Assembly (NCBI GenBank): GCA_965200645.1
Contig: CBDAUN010000001.1
Coordinates: 1-64,000, forward strand
Source of the DNA: CBDAUN01 sp965200645
GTDB lineage: Bacteria > Pseudomonadota > Gammaproteobacteria > Arenicellales > JAJDZL01
Direction: 5' to 3'
Length of the DNA stretch: 64,000 bases
The notes below the pieces were generated by a model. The model was not told the DNA's origin and made no database searches. It saw only the letters and a list, made by a program, of their open reading frames with translations. Position numbers and translations under genes: made by a program. Positions 1 to 9,133 of the stretch are shown piece after piece; position 1 is the first letter of the stretch, and each line of letters opens with the position of its first letter.

Positions 1-1
1 A

Positions 2-595
2 CAAGTAATTAAAAAACCGGACTCAGAAGATCCTTTAGAACTAGTATCAACGAGATATATACTTCCTACTTTAGGAGTCAGAACGATTGACGAAGAAACA
101 GGTGAAATCACTGAAGGGATGTTTACTTGTCCAGAGTCTAGTCCAGCACTAGGTATAAATGGCATTGCCCTGAGAATATTAGAACCGGGTTCGCCTGCTG
201 TTCAGGAGGTGCCTGCAGGTAAAGACTTCACAATATCAGAAATAAAGCACCAAGATATTCCAGAAGGAGCATCTAAGGTAATTAAAGAAGGAGAATCTAA
301 GACAATTAAAGGAACGGATGACTATGAGTTAATGGCTAAAGTTGATCCCACACCTGAAACAACGGTGAAAACCAGGCACATGCACGCTGGTGTTTCCGGG
401 TCCTTGGGCGACACCGGGATGTCATTTGCGATCAACGTGGCAAATCATCCGGATAGTTCAGACGGGGAAAATCCGTGGAACTTCAACGTATCCAAGAGCC
501 TAGGAGGCGGTGCGAGCTTAGCGTTCGAGTATATTGACAACGACAGTATGGAAACTTCCAATGAAGCACTCGTGCAATTGAGGGTGGACTTCTAA
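2..595 (+). CDS. outer-membrane porin, C-terminal part (5' end outside window)
   Basis: The reading frame is open from base 2, so the gene begins upstream of the window. The last 80 or so residues have the look of Gram-negative porin beta-strands: alternating hydrophobic and polar residues, a run reading GVSGSLGDTGMSFAINV, then FNVSKSLGGGASLAFEY, and a terminal VDF. The final phenylalanine is the usual outer-membrane beta-barrel insertion signal. The middle part (residues 30-110) is acidic and lysine-rich and probably forms an extracellular loop. A second, broken porin at 3468-4666 on the other strand has a closely similar C-terminus, so the two are paralogues. A strong terminator follows 28 bases after the stop. 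The porin assignment is fairly secure; solute specificity cannot be read. Confidence 0.75.
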   Translation, partial: QVIKKPDSEDPLELVSTRYILPTLGVRTIDEETGEITEGMFTCPESSPALGINGIALRILEPGSPAVQEVPAGKDFTISEIKHQDIPEGASKVIKEGESKTIKGTDDYELMAKVDPTPETTVKTRHMHAGVSGSLGDTGMSFAINVANHPDSSDGENPWNFNVSKSLGGGASLAFEYIDNDSMETSNEALVQLRVDF

Positions 596-623
596 GTCGC
601 ATTAATTCAACTCTTTTATTCAA

Positions 624-654
624 GCGGCGCACGATTGGTGCGCCGCTCTTTTTT
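624..654 (+). terminator. Rho-independent terminator of the porin
   Basis: A perfect 9-bp stem (GCGGCGCAC / GTGCGCCGC) with a 5-base loop GATTG is followed by TCTTTTTT. It lies 28 bases after the porin stop codon. Confidence 0.85.
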
Positions 655-1398
655 GTACTCGAATTTAGCCGAAAACAAAAGGATTAATCCTCCCATTGGT
701 AGTATTGATAACTCTAAATAGTTAATCTTCAATTTTGTATCTAGCATTAAGGACCCTGAACGGACTTTCGACTTGAGCCACACCAAATCGTGAAACATCC
801 TAAAGCCTGTGAAAGCGGGTCTCCCTAATGTTGAGTCAGTCCCTTAATCTGTTCGCAATCAATTGTTCACTCCTTGGTTGATAAGTTGATTATTTAACAA
901 CCAATGCTCGAATTATCGGTTGAAAAGCACCAAATTATCTTTTCTACATGGCGCGTTCACAGTGCTTCGGTTGCACTTAAACTAAAGTAATAATCCTGCC
1001 TCGCAAATTTGTCCATGACTTGGTTTTGCTCGAAAGTAACGACATTTTTCAAACAACCCCTTGCGGGCAGGGTGATCATTATCAGTTTTGAACGGAAAAT
1101 CGATATTCCGCATTACTCGGCCATCAGACCTTTCGAACATCAACTTCATGTAAGTTGGGCACCAACGGCATCGCCAATTTTCTTTTCTTCCGAATCGAGT
1201 CAGGAACAAATTCGTGACTAGAGAATTGCCGTTAAGTTGGGAAGGTATCCTTGGATTCGTAAAGCACGCCCACAATCAGTGTATTTCGTGGCGAGCGTTG
1301 ACCTGAATTCATAGTTTCCACAGGCATTGTATTCGGCAGGACTCCGGGACTCATAACAGTTAGGTGGTCTGCGTATCGTACGACTTCAGTCTCTTCAT
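655..1398. other. no recognisable gene
   Basis: About 740 bases between the porin terminator and the IS1634-type element. The short open frames on both strands look like chance frames: no recognisable motif, no convincing ribosome binding site. I see no repeats or RNA genes here. Confidence 0.5.
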
Positions 1399-3345
1399 GA
1401 CTTCCGACATTTTCGCTTGTAAGTCATTGATATTAAAGGACCACGGTTGGAAATGGGGCACTACATCGGAATTTCCGATGTCAGACAGAAAAAAGAAAGA
1501 AAGAAGACTTAACGACTTGGGGGTGACGCGCGTCCTTTGGGTAGCACAAAAGGGACAGTGTTCCAGTTTAACCCTAAACACCGATAAATGCGTTTCGCCT
1601 CTGTCGTCGCCCGACTCGGCATGACATACTTGTCCGAGGTGCCCGGACGCCATAAGATACTCATCTGCAGCGCATTCAGTTCTCGACGCACCACTTCAGG
1701 ACTCATGGGGTAACCGAGCTGACGCAGCCGATAACCTAAATGCTGAACACAGGCAAAGGCCAGATAGCAGATCGCCAGATGCGCTCGGATTCGAGCCGGC
1801 TTAAAGTGAAAGATCGGTCGAATGCGTAGATCATGTTTATTGGTTCGAAAGCTGCGTTCAATGGTCCACAGCTGACGATAGCGATTCAGTAAGTCTTGGG
1901 CACTGAAGTGATCATTGCCCCAGGCTATGATGGCATGCAGACCATCCCATTGGGCGGCCGCCGCTAACTTGTCTTCATTGATCACCACCTTGCCGTCAGG
2001 GAAGTCTAAAAAACGGGCCATGCCTTTATGACCGACACTGGCCGGCGTCTGACTTAAAGCTAACTGACGCTTAAGCTTGTCTAAAGCGCGCATGCGTTGA
2101 TGTTGATCCTTGCGTGCGCGTTTGGATGAATAAGTGGCAATGATGCGTTCATGACCGTGTTTGATCTCCCGGTAACGCCACACTTGTTGACGATGGGGTT
2201 GCGGCTTCAGTCCATCCCAGGACTGATAAGCCTCATGATCCAGGATTTGTTGTTTAATCACTGCTGAGGCTGACTTCATGCGATAACCGAGGATATACGC
2301 AATCTGACGGGCCTGCAGTGCGGCTTGATTGTCTGCACTGAGCAGTCCGGCATCGGCGACCACAGTCATGCGTCCACCCGGAAACCGAACCTGCCAGTCA
2401 TCGACTAACTGAATTAATGTCTTGCCTTCATAGATATTCCCCGGGAACACCTCATAGCCCACCGGTAATCCTTCGTTAGTCACCATTAAAGCTAAGATGA
2501 TCTGTACCCGATGCGCCTTGCCATCTTTACTGCGACCTTTCAAGCGTAATTCGTCTTCTTGGTCCTGTTCAAAGTACAACGTCGTACAGTCCATAAAGAC
2601 CACGTGCATCCCTTCAGGATCAACCTTTTGGGTATAACGACCAACTAAAGTCTGAATCTTGTCAATGACTTTGTCATCTATATCGTCCATAGTCTGATAG
2701 ACTCGGTCTAAGGACAGTGTGACGCCGGCATCCCGGGACAGATCCATGACGGTACCCCGTTTACTGCGTGGCTGGGCAATTCGGGCTAAGACTAACTCGC
2801 GTAAGATCTGATTACTGCTTTGACGCCGGGCGCCTAAGACCCGGGTCAACCCCAGGGTCTCCCACAACTGACCATACGCTTGTCGAACACCCACCGTCAA
2901 ACGTGCCTGTTCACGACATTCACCGACATCGACACCGAGTTTCTCAGCTTGTTTGGCCTGTCGGGCATGGGTCAGCAGTCGGGCATATTCTTGTACACTG
3001 AACAGTTCTTGTTGTGGCGAACTGCTCTGTTGTATTTCAGCGAGAATGAACTCGCCAAGTTGCCGTAAAGGTTCCAGTTCGGTTTTGCTTTTGGCGATCC
3101 CCACATGGCGGACAATCTTTTGTCGGACCAGATCGCCGTTGCGTACGGATTTAACGATTTGGACGCGATAGCGGTCTCGGTCGGGGTCGTATTTGGTGCG
3201 AATGAACAGATGAGGAATGAGAGGGGATCAAGAGATGAGTGTCAGGCACTAACAGATTTCAAACACTACACGGACGATTTGCCAAAACTCGACCAATCGG
3301 GCTGTGTAACCCATTGATTTCAAAGACAGAAAATATTTGTCGTTT
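1399..3345 (-). mobile_element. IS1634-type insertion sequence, apparently complete
   Basis: The element surrounds an intact 531-residue transposase. One end is placed near 1399 because the sequence starting TTCCGACATTTTCGC is shared with the partial copy that starts near 16080. The other end is placed near 3345 because 3316-3345 reads like an imperfect inverted copy of that terminus (TGA-CTT-CAA...AAAAT...GTCG pattern). About 1.95 kb is normal for the IS1634 family of the IS4 superfamily. I could not define a target duplication. Ends are approximate to about 10 bases. Confidence 0.65.
1509..3104 (-). CDS. IS1634-family transposase
   Basis: A full-length 531-residue DDE transposase that catalyses excision and insertion of the surrounding element. 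Recognisable blocks are the MDCTTLYFE segment (around residue 173, first catalytic Asp), the VTNEGLPVGYEVFPGN block (around 208-223), the VVADAGLLS segment (around 250, second Asp) and the RYRQLWTIERSFRTNKHDL block (around 410-428, which supplies the catalytic Glu). The C-terminus has the HLAICYLAF segment typical of this family. No frameshift or stop interrupts it, so this copy may be active. A shorter, internally deleted copy is at 16080-16699. Confidence 0.9.
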   Translation of the reverse strand: MGIAKSKTELEPLRQLGEFILAEIQQSSSPQQELFSVQEYARLLTHARQAKQAEKLGVDVGECREQARLTVGVRQAYGQLWETLGLTRVLGARRQSSNQILRELVLARIAQPRSKRGTVMDLSRDAGVTLSLDRVYQTMDDIDDKVIDKIQTLVGRYTQKVDPEGMHVVFMDCTTLYFEQDQEDELRLKGRSKDGKAHRVQIILALMVTNEGLPVGYEVFPGNIYEGKTLIQLVDDWQVRFPGGRMTVVADAGLLSADNQAALQARQIAYILGYRMKSASAVIKQQILDHEAYQSWDGLKPQPHRQQVWRYREIKHGHERIIATYSSKRARKDQHQRMRALDKLKRQLALSQTPASVGHKGMARFLDFPDGKVVINEDKLAAAAQWDGLHAIIAWGNDHFSAQDLLNRYRQLWTIERSFRTNKHDLRIRPIFHFKPARIRAHLAICYLAFACVQHLGYRLRQLGYPMSPEVVRRELNALQMSILWRPGTSDKYVMPSRATTEAKRIYRCLGLNWNTVPFVLPKGRASPPSR

Positions 3346-3351
3346 GAAGAC

Positions 3352-3400
3352 TTAAAATAATATGCTGGAACTTAAGAATAATTCCAAACGGGAAACTCTC
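3352..3400 (+). mobile_element. terminal remnant of the 1.85-kb IS family
   Basis: The sequence ending in AACGGGAAACTCTC at base 3400 is the same as the right end of the IS copies that end at 17349, 30596 and 59511. Only the last 40-50 bases remain. It lies between the IS1634-type element and the porin terminator, which suggests this spot has been hit more than once. Confidence 0.6.
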
Positions 3401-3403
3401 ATT

Positions 3404-3433
3404 AAAAAAAGCGGCGCACGTTTTGTGCGCCAC
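3404..3433 (-). terminator. Rho-independent terminator of the broken porin
   Basis: On the minus strand, GTGGCGCAC / GTGCGCCGC form a 9-bp stem with one mismatch and a short loop, followed by seven T. It is nearly the same hairpin as the one after the porin at 2-595, supporting common ancestry of the two porin loci. Confidence 0.8.
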
Positions 3434-3467
3434 TTCAGATTAAAATTAAAGTGCTGACAAGTTAGAA

Positions 3468-4666
3468 CTAAAAGTCAACTTGTAAGTGCACAAGAGCTTC
3501 GTTGGCAATCTTCTTGCCGTCATCATCTTCATTATCATCATTGTCGATGTACTCGAATGCCAAGCGTGCACCACCTCCAAGGCTTTTGCTCACATGGGCG
3601 TTCCACGGATTTTCGCCGACTCCTTTTTTGTCAGGATTGTTGTGAACGTTGACTGCAAAGGACATGCCGGTATCGCCAAGAGGACCGGTGACCGAAAATC
3701 GCATCTGCTTGGCCTTGACCGTTTTTTCTGGCATTGCAGGTACTTCTAGTTTTGAAGCTACAGCATCTTGAAATTTAGGTACAATTACTATGTTTTCGTA
3801 CTTTGTATCGTCTTCAAGAGTAATGTCATTTTTGCCGTCAGATGGATTTGGACAAACATATTTTCCTGTTCCTTCATCAAATTTCAGATTAGTTGTCTTG
3901 AACCTATTTCTTTCTGTCACCCGTTGAATTGGCTTTTCAGGGCCAAAAGCAACAACCTCACCATTCACTATTTTCGCATTTGCCCATCTTTCCATTCTGC
4001 ATAGAGCTGGACTGCCTAATTTCCCAGGACTTCTATCGGTTGCAAACCTGGTCGTCTTTATCTCCATCCAAGAACCGGCGAGTGTTAGACCGCCCACAGG
4101 CACCGAAACGCCGAACGCTGAGGTTCTTGTCTTTCCGTTCAGCATGTCCTCTTCCGTGGTAAACGCCATGCCAATGGTGGCAGCGCCCGTATCAAATGAC
4201 AGTCCGAGTTGTGCTCATGTCCAGGCTTCTGCCCGTACCCACGTTATCCTTACCATCATCCATGCCGGCATCTAGCTGAAAACTGATCGGTCCCGTCGAG
4301 GCAGAGTAGGACAGATTACTCGGTGTACGCAATGTGAGGCTATTTCTATTACCGCTCCACACGCCGTTGTCCGTCAGTGCACCAACGTGATTGTATGAGG
4401 CACTGTAAATCTGTCCTAAAGTAACGGTACCAAAACCGCCCGAAAGCCCCACGGACGAAAGTCGGCCGGCGCCTTTTTCACCCAGTGAGGCCGAAGACAG
4501 ATCCAATGCCGCTTCATAGCGATAAACGGCAGTCAGGCCTTCGGATACTTCACTCGAACCTTTCACACCCCAACGAGAACCGTTGCTCTTCATTGTGGTT
4601 TCACCGCCTTGACTGTGCACGATGCCTCTAAACGAGCCATACCAGGTCGCCTCCGCCAGTACAACT
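3468..4666 (-). pseudogene. outer-membrane porin, frameshifted and without a proper start
   Basis: Two adjoining frames together read as one Gram-negative porin. The N-terminal piece (4620-4192) contains mature-porin features such as SNGSRWGVKGSSEVSEGLTA and YRYEAAL, followed by GGFGTVTLGQ. The C-terminal piece (4169-3468) ends in ALVHLQVDF. Around 4205 the frame changes: beyond the break the expected continuation AQLGLSFDTGAATIGMAF is present in the other frame, so a single small indel explains it. The upstream end keeps an EATWYGSFRG segment typical of the mature start, but the signal peptide region before it is interrupted by a stop near 4680. Two defects make sequencing error alone unlikely. 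Confidence 0.75.
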
Positions 4667-4681
4667 GACGGTACAGTCAGT

Positions 4682-5079
4682 TATGCTTAAATCGCCCTCC
4701 TTTCGGTTCAAGATATGCACATCATTACGACAGAATATCTTTTATATACAATTACTTATATATTTTAATGTTTCGAATGCTGGATAATTATCTTTAAGCT
4801 GAACTCTCCTCATGAACTTAAAATATAGGCATAAAATGGTCTAACATTTGCATCGATAATTACGATATTTTGTCTCAAAAACTAACATTGTTTCAGACCA
4901 CACTTAAAGTGACTTACTTGTCTAAGTGGATTGAATTCTTGGACGCTTTTTGACACCCGAAACTATGCAAAATTGTCCAGTATAGAGAAGAATCTAATAC
5001 GAACAATTTGTTGCACATCCGCAACAATTTTTGGGTGTTTATCAGGTTGAGAGGTTAATTCTTCGGTCGTATATGCCAT
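4682..5079. other. no recognisable gene
   Basis: AT-rich spacer between the broken porin and the ATPase relic. It presumably once held the porin promoter. I see no coding or RNA signal. Confidence 0.4.
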
Positions 5080-5310
5080 TTTCGTGCCGCCTCAGCCAAC
5101 CTATTTGGCCGACTGAATATAAATTCGGTATCCAAACGGGAGTCGTGTTAACTCAAATGCTTGACTACGTTGACGCTGTTTTCGTTTTTAACCTAAAGCA
5201 CGACGAGTGGGCACCGTAAGTTTCTCGCGCCACTTGCCAAAATTCAGGCATTCCGATTCGCTTTGGCAATTTCACAGCAGGGATTTCGCAAGGAACTGCT
5301 GGACTTCGTA
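5080..5310 (+). pseudogene. relic of a TraG/VirD4-like ATPase
   Basis: One frame reads GIQTGVVLTQML followed by DAVFVFNLKHDEWAP, then a stop. After the stop the same frame continues with a stretch resembling VFHTACKDAGVPFHY. The intact ATPase at 9134-11599 has GVQAAVTLAQSLKFGDAIFVFDPKHDEWAP and then that same continuation, so this is a fragment of a related gene starting just after Walker A. The match is clear but diverged, so it is a separate old copy, not a recent duplication. Nothing else of the gene is visible. Confidence 0.65.
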
Positions 5311-5464
5311 ACCAGTAGGAATTTTAATGGGTTACTTTACAAAGCAAACTGGACACATACTGAATTGAGACAAATATAGGAAAAGTTTTAAGAAGAATGT
5401 CTTTTTCTAAAGAATAGAGTAACTGTCATATACAACTTTGTTGAAAGCCAACGAGTGTTGTATC

Positions 5465-6039
5465 TAGCAAGCTGATCCACCAATCTTCCTTGGCTTGATA
5501 AAAAATTTGGTCAAGATATTTTTTCCGGTCGACCAGGCAACCGTCCAAATTTATTTTTGCTCCTGATTCGCTCCTTTGCCCATTTTGGAAACCATCAGGA
5601 CCTGAAACTGGTTATTCTGGGAGAAGGAGTTGAGGTAAACCCTTCAGTCTGAAGTCTATGAGAATCGTCTGTCCGATGTGGTTTCGACGCCGGATGACTG
5701 TTAAAGCCTTATGCCTTTCTAAATTGTGCCGACGTCTTCGCGTTGTTATCCAGATTGAATGGTTGTAGCGATATTTTGATTGAATCGTTGGATTGCGGGT
5801 GTATGGGTGTCTCCACCAATTGTTCGACAAGTCCGAAAGAGATTCGCGACCTCAAGCGCTTTGGTGGCTTGGTGTACGTCGATGATTCAGAAGCCATGAG
5901 TGATGCAATAAGCAATACATCGGATCCTGAAATTGATCGTTGGTTGGTCAATTGTGCGCTTGAATTTTCGTTTGATAAAATTCTTGTTCAATTCGACCGG
6001 CTAATTGGTGATGCCATCAGTACAAGGCAAATTAATTGA
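5465..6039 (+). pseudogene. relic of a GT4-type glycosyltransferase (C-terminal half)
   Basis: The frame from about 5743 reads LIESLDCGCMGVSTNCSTSP, then FGGLVYVDDSEAMSDAI and FDRLIGDAI. These match, in order, the C-terminal half of the intact GT4 enzyme at 24182-25462. Upstream pieces (around 5560-5640, reading LLIRSFAHFG and LVILGEG) match earlier parts in shifted frames. There are several frameshifts and no start. The nucleotide-sugar-binding ExxACGxxVVST motif is altered. It is followed directly by a GT2 relic, the same gene pair as at 23.6-25.5 kb, so the segment is an old duplicate. Confidence 0.75.
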
Positions 6040-6090
6040 TGGACGAAATATTTACAATTAAAGACAGATACCATCCGTTCTATATTACCT

Positions 6091-6915
6091 ATGATTGAAC
6101 CTTATACCGTTGCTCTAACTTCCTGTGGACGATTTGATCTTTTGGAACAAACATTGGATTCACTGTTGCCACATTTGGAAGGACCCTTGGCAAAAATCGT
6201 AATTGCTGAAGATAGTGGCAGTTTTGAAGTTGAATCCGTCGTGCGGAAGTACGAACATACTGAAATAAATTTGAGATCATGGTCAATACCTCCCCCTAGG
6301 ACATATAAGGAGTATCGACAGACTCTATTCAAACATCGATACAGAGTGGATCTTTCATTGCGAAGATGACTGGGAGTTTTTCCGACAGATTCATCGCAGA
6401 CTCCTTTGCTATTCTCACGGAAATTGATAGTTGCTCAATGGTAAACCTTCGTTCGGTATCAAATTTGCGGCGCCCTCAGTCCCCTCCAATTGATCACACT
6501 TCAACTGGTGTTAGTTATTAAGTTCTACGTGCATCATATGGTCCTCTAGCCGGCCTCAATCTGAACCCCGGATTACGTCGGATGAGAGATTATCGGATTG
6601 TTGGCCCGTATGCCAGTTACGGCCAATGGACTAATGAAAGAAGATAGTTCAAGTTTACTTCAAACTAGGATACAGAATGGCTTTCCTTACCAAACCAGCC
6701 GTGCGGCACTTGGGAGGCAACAAGCATATTCCAGACCAGAAAACTCGATTGGCTGGTAGCAGGCGGTCACAAAAATTGAAGCGATCTGTACTCAAGCGTG
6801 TCGAACGACTTCGGTTGAAGTTAAAAGGTGAAAACAATCTATTCGAGATAGCAAAGAATCGGTTTGGGAAGGTGCGGCCTGGAATGAATCGATGGGTGAA
6901 TTTTGATCACTGAAG
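6091..6915 (+). pseudogene. relic of a GT2-like glycosyltransferase
   Basis: The start is well preserved: MIEPYTVALTSCGRFDLLEQTL, a typical beginning of a family-2 glycosyltransferase, and then IVIAEDSGS. After about residue 65 the frame is lost. Later fragments in other frames read AGLNLNPGLRRMRDY, GPYASYGQWTNERR and LTKPAVRHLGG (6560-6720), the usual C-terminal part of such enzymes. The relic at 23500-24136 is a second decayed copy of the same gene, with the same GT4 neighbour, so no working copy of this gene is present in the window. Confidence 0.7.
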
Positions 6916-7831
6916 ATAATTCTTCAAGAAATTCATCTGAATCACTATATAAATTACTGAATGAAAACTTATCTGCCAAAGTCAGTTCATCTAACCACAG
7001 AGTTGGAAATTTATCAGGACACTTCCCAGTTTGCAAAAATTCTCCGAAGACCAACAGAGGAAATTCAAAATAAGAAGAATCTTTTTCGATGTGTTTATGG
7101 AACCGTATAAGCGTATACTGCGTGCGATTGGGCCTGTTTCAAGTCACTAAACTGAAGCTTGCTCGAGCGCTCGCTGACTCGCGTCAAATCTGCGAACACC
7201 AGTTTGAAGAGTTACTTGTCATAGCACAGGTGCGGAATCCCCCAGGTATTGGCCGCTGCGCTAGTGAGTTGTTTTGTGAGTATCTAAAGGTGACGTGACT
7301 TTTATTTTCTTTGACGAATCCTTTCCTCATTAATCCCTTTACCTTATCTCTTTTGGAAAGAAGCATTATCTAAGCATTCGTCCTTTCAGGTCATACTTGA
7401 TTTTTTGGCTTTCGTGGAAAGTTTTGAATCATTTTTGTCCGAATAACCAAAAAATAGGAAGAATTTTAGATTTAAGAATGTGTAACGCTTCAACGTACGG
7501 TCTTATCATTTTTGTGCCGAACTAAAAGAGTTGAGATGATAACGCGGTACAACAAAGTAGTCTATCGGCTCATGAAATAGTTTACGTAAGTGTGACAATG
7601 CGTGCGTCTGTAAACTTTAAAATCTAGTTTCAAAATCTACATTGGCTTTGCATCAGTATCCCGCTGTAGCCACTGAGTTCGCTCTACAACGTATTTGACT
7701 GAAATAGGAGGACTGGTCAACACAAAATCGAAATTGACCAAAGTTAGAAAGGTGCAACCCCAAAATGTGGTCTTCTAAGTTCAAAATTGTTTTGGACTGC
7801 TACAACACAAGGAGCAAACGATACAAAACAA
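6916..7831. other. no recognisable gene
   Basis: About 900 bases of AT-rich sequence with only short frames that lack motifs or plausible ribosome binding sites. It may be further decayed material from the glycosyltransferase relics, but I could not match any part. Confidence 0.4.
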
Positions 7832-8965
7832 CTACAACTTGCCCAATGCCTGAGCTAAGTCATCAATCAGATCATTGATGTCTTCGATTCCAACTGATAA
7901 TCGAAGGAGTTGTTCAGGCACTTTACTTTCAGGCCCTTCAACAGTCCTGCGATGTTCAATAAGACTCTCTACTCCGCCTAACGAGGTTGCTCTGGTGAAC
8001 AAACGTACAGATGAAGCGACTATTTTTGCTGCATCCGACCCGCCCTTAACCAATATCGATAGCATCCCTCCGTAGCCATTTTTCATTTGTTTTCTTGCAA
8101 TTTTATGTGATGGATGGTTCGGGAGACCCGGATACATAACTTGATCAATTTTTTCATTACATTCCAGAAATTCTGCAATTTTCATTGCATTTTCTGAACA
8201 CCTTTCAAATCGAAGGGCGAGTGTTCGCATCCCTCGCAATAACAGCCAGGCTTCAAAAGATCCAAGTACACTTCCCGACAGCTTACGAATCTCCAAAATT
8301 TCTTCCCAACGGGAGTCTTCAACTTTTGTTGTAAGCAGTCCGGCATTCAAATCACTGTGGCCATTGAAATACTTGGTTGCCGAATGAAACACAAGATCCG
8401 CACCTAAGTCCAACGGACGGGTTGTTACTGGCGGTCCACAGGTTCCGTCAACACCTAAAATTGCCCCGGCGCGATGTGCCACGTTTGCTGCCTTCTTGAT
8501 GTCAACTACATCAAAGGTAGGATTTACCGGAGACTCGAGCCAAACGATTGCAGTCTTGCCAGGCTCGATCGAGTCTTCAATACTACCTTTCTCAGCCGGA
8601 TCGAAGAAAGTAAGTCCAATGTTGCGTTGCTGGGAAATTCGCCTAAGCCAAGATTGAGCCCCGTGATACATAATAGAAGGTGCAACAATGTGTTCTCCAG
8701 TATTTACGGTTTCGAAAATGGTTGCAATAGCAGCCAGTCCAGATGCGAATAATTTGGCACTCTTTCCGTTTTCCAGTTCACACACAATTTTTTCTACCTG
8801 ATCATGAGTTGGATTTTGGTAGCGCCCGTAGTTGTAGTTTCCGATCAGTTCCAGCTCTTGATCGCGAGCAAATGTGACAGAGTTCTCTATTGGCGGAACA
8901 ATTCCACCCGTCTCCTTGTTGATGTAATGCCCAGCTTGTGCCAGTAATGTTTTGATGTCGGTCAT
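7832..8965 (-). CDS. Cys/Met-metabolism PLP-dependent enzyme (cystathionine gamma-synthase/beta-lyase type)
   Basis: Cytoplasmic pyridoxal-phosphate enzyme of the trans-sulfuration family (MetB/MetC/MetZ). Family landmarks in order: YGRYQNPTHDQVEKIVCELE near the N-terminus (YxRxxNPT cofactor-contact motif), the SGLAAI block, WLESPVNPT (substrate and cofactor loop), and HSATKYFNGHSD with the PLP-binding lysine. The C-terminal TSLGGVESLIEHR block is also typical. The start is placed at the ATG at 8965, which begins MTDIKTLLAQAGHY as in the family; an upstream in-frame start at 9034 would add 23 unusual residues. Which of the related reactions it performs cannot be decided. It has no operon partner. 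Confidence 0.85.
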   Translation of the reverse strand: MTDIKTLLAQAGHYINKETGGIVPPIENSVTFARDQELELIGNYNYGRYQNPTHDQVEKIVCELENGKSAKLFASGLAAIATIFETVNTGEHIVAPSIMYHGAQSWLRRISQQRNIGLTFFDPAEKGSIEDSIEPGKTAIVWLESPVNPTFDVVDIKKAANVAHRAGAILGVDGTCGPPVTTRPLDLGADLVFHSATKYFNGHSDLNAGLLTTKVEDSRWEEILEIRKLSGSVLGSFEAWLLLRGMRTLALRFERCSENAMKIAEFLECNEKIDQVMYPGLPNHPSHKIARKQMKNGYGGMLSILVKGGSDAAKIVASSVRLFTRATSLGGVESLIEHRRTVEGPESKVPEQLLRLSVGIEDINDLIDDLAQALGKL

Positions 8966-9133
8966 AGTTATTGATGATTTTCTTTTGATTCGTAGGCTGA
9001 TTAGTGCAATTTGATTGTTGATTGTTTCAGGCAAATTGCCAGTTTTCTAGTTGTAGTTGCTGGGCTTTAGATAATTTGAATTGAGTACTTCACTTTTCCG
9101 CTTTGGAAGTTAAGTCGGTGCGATATTTTGTCT

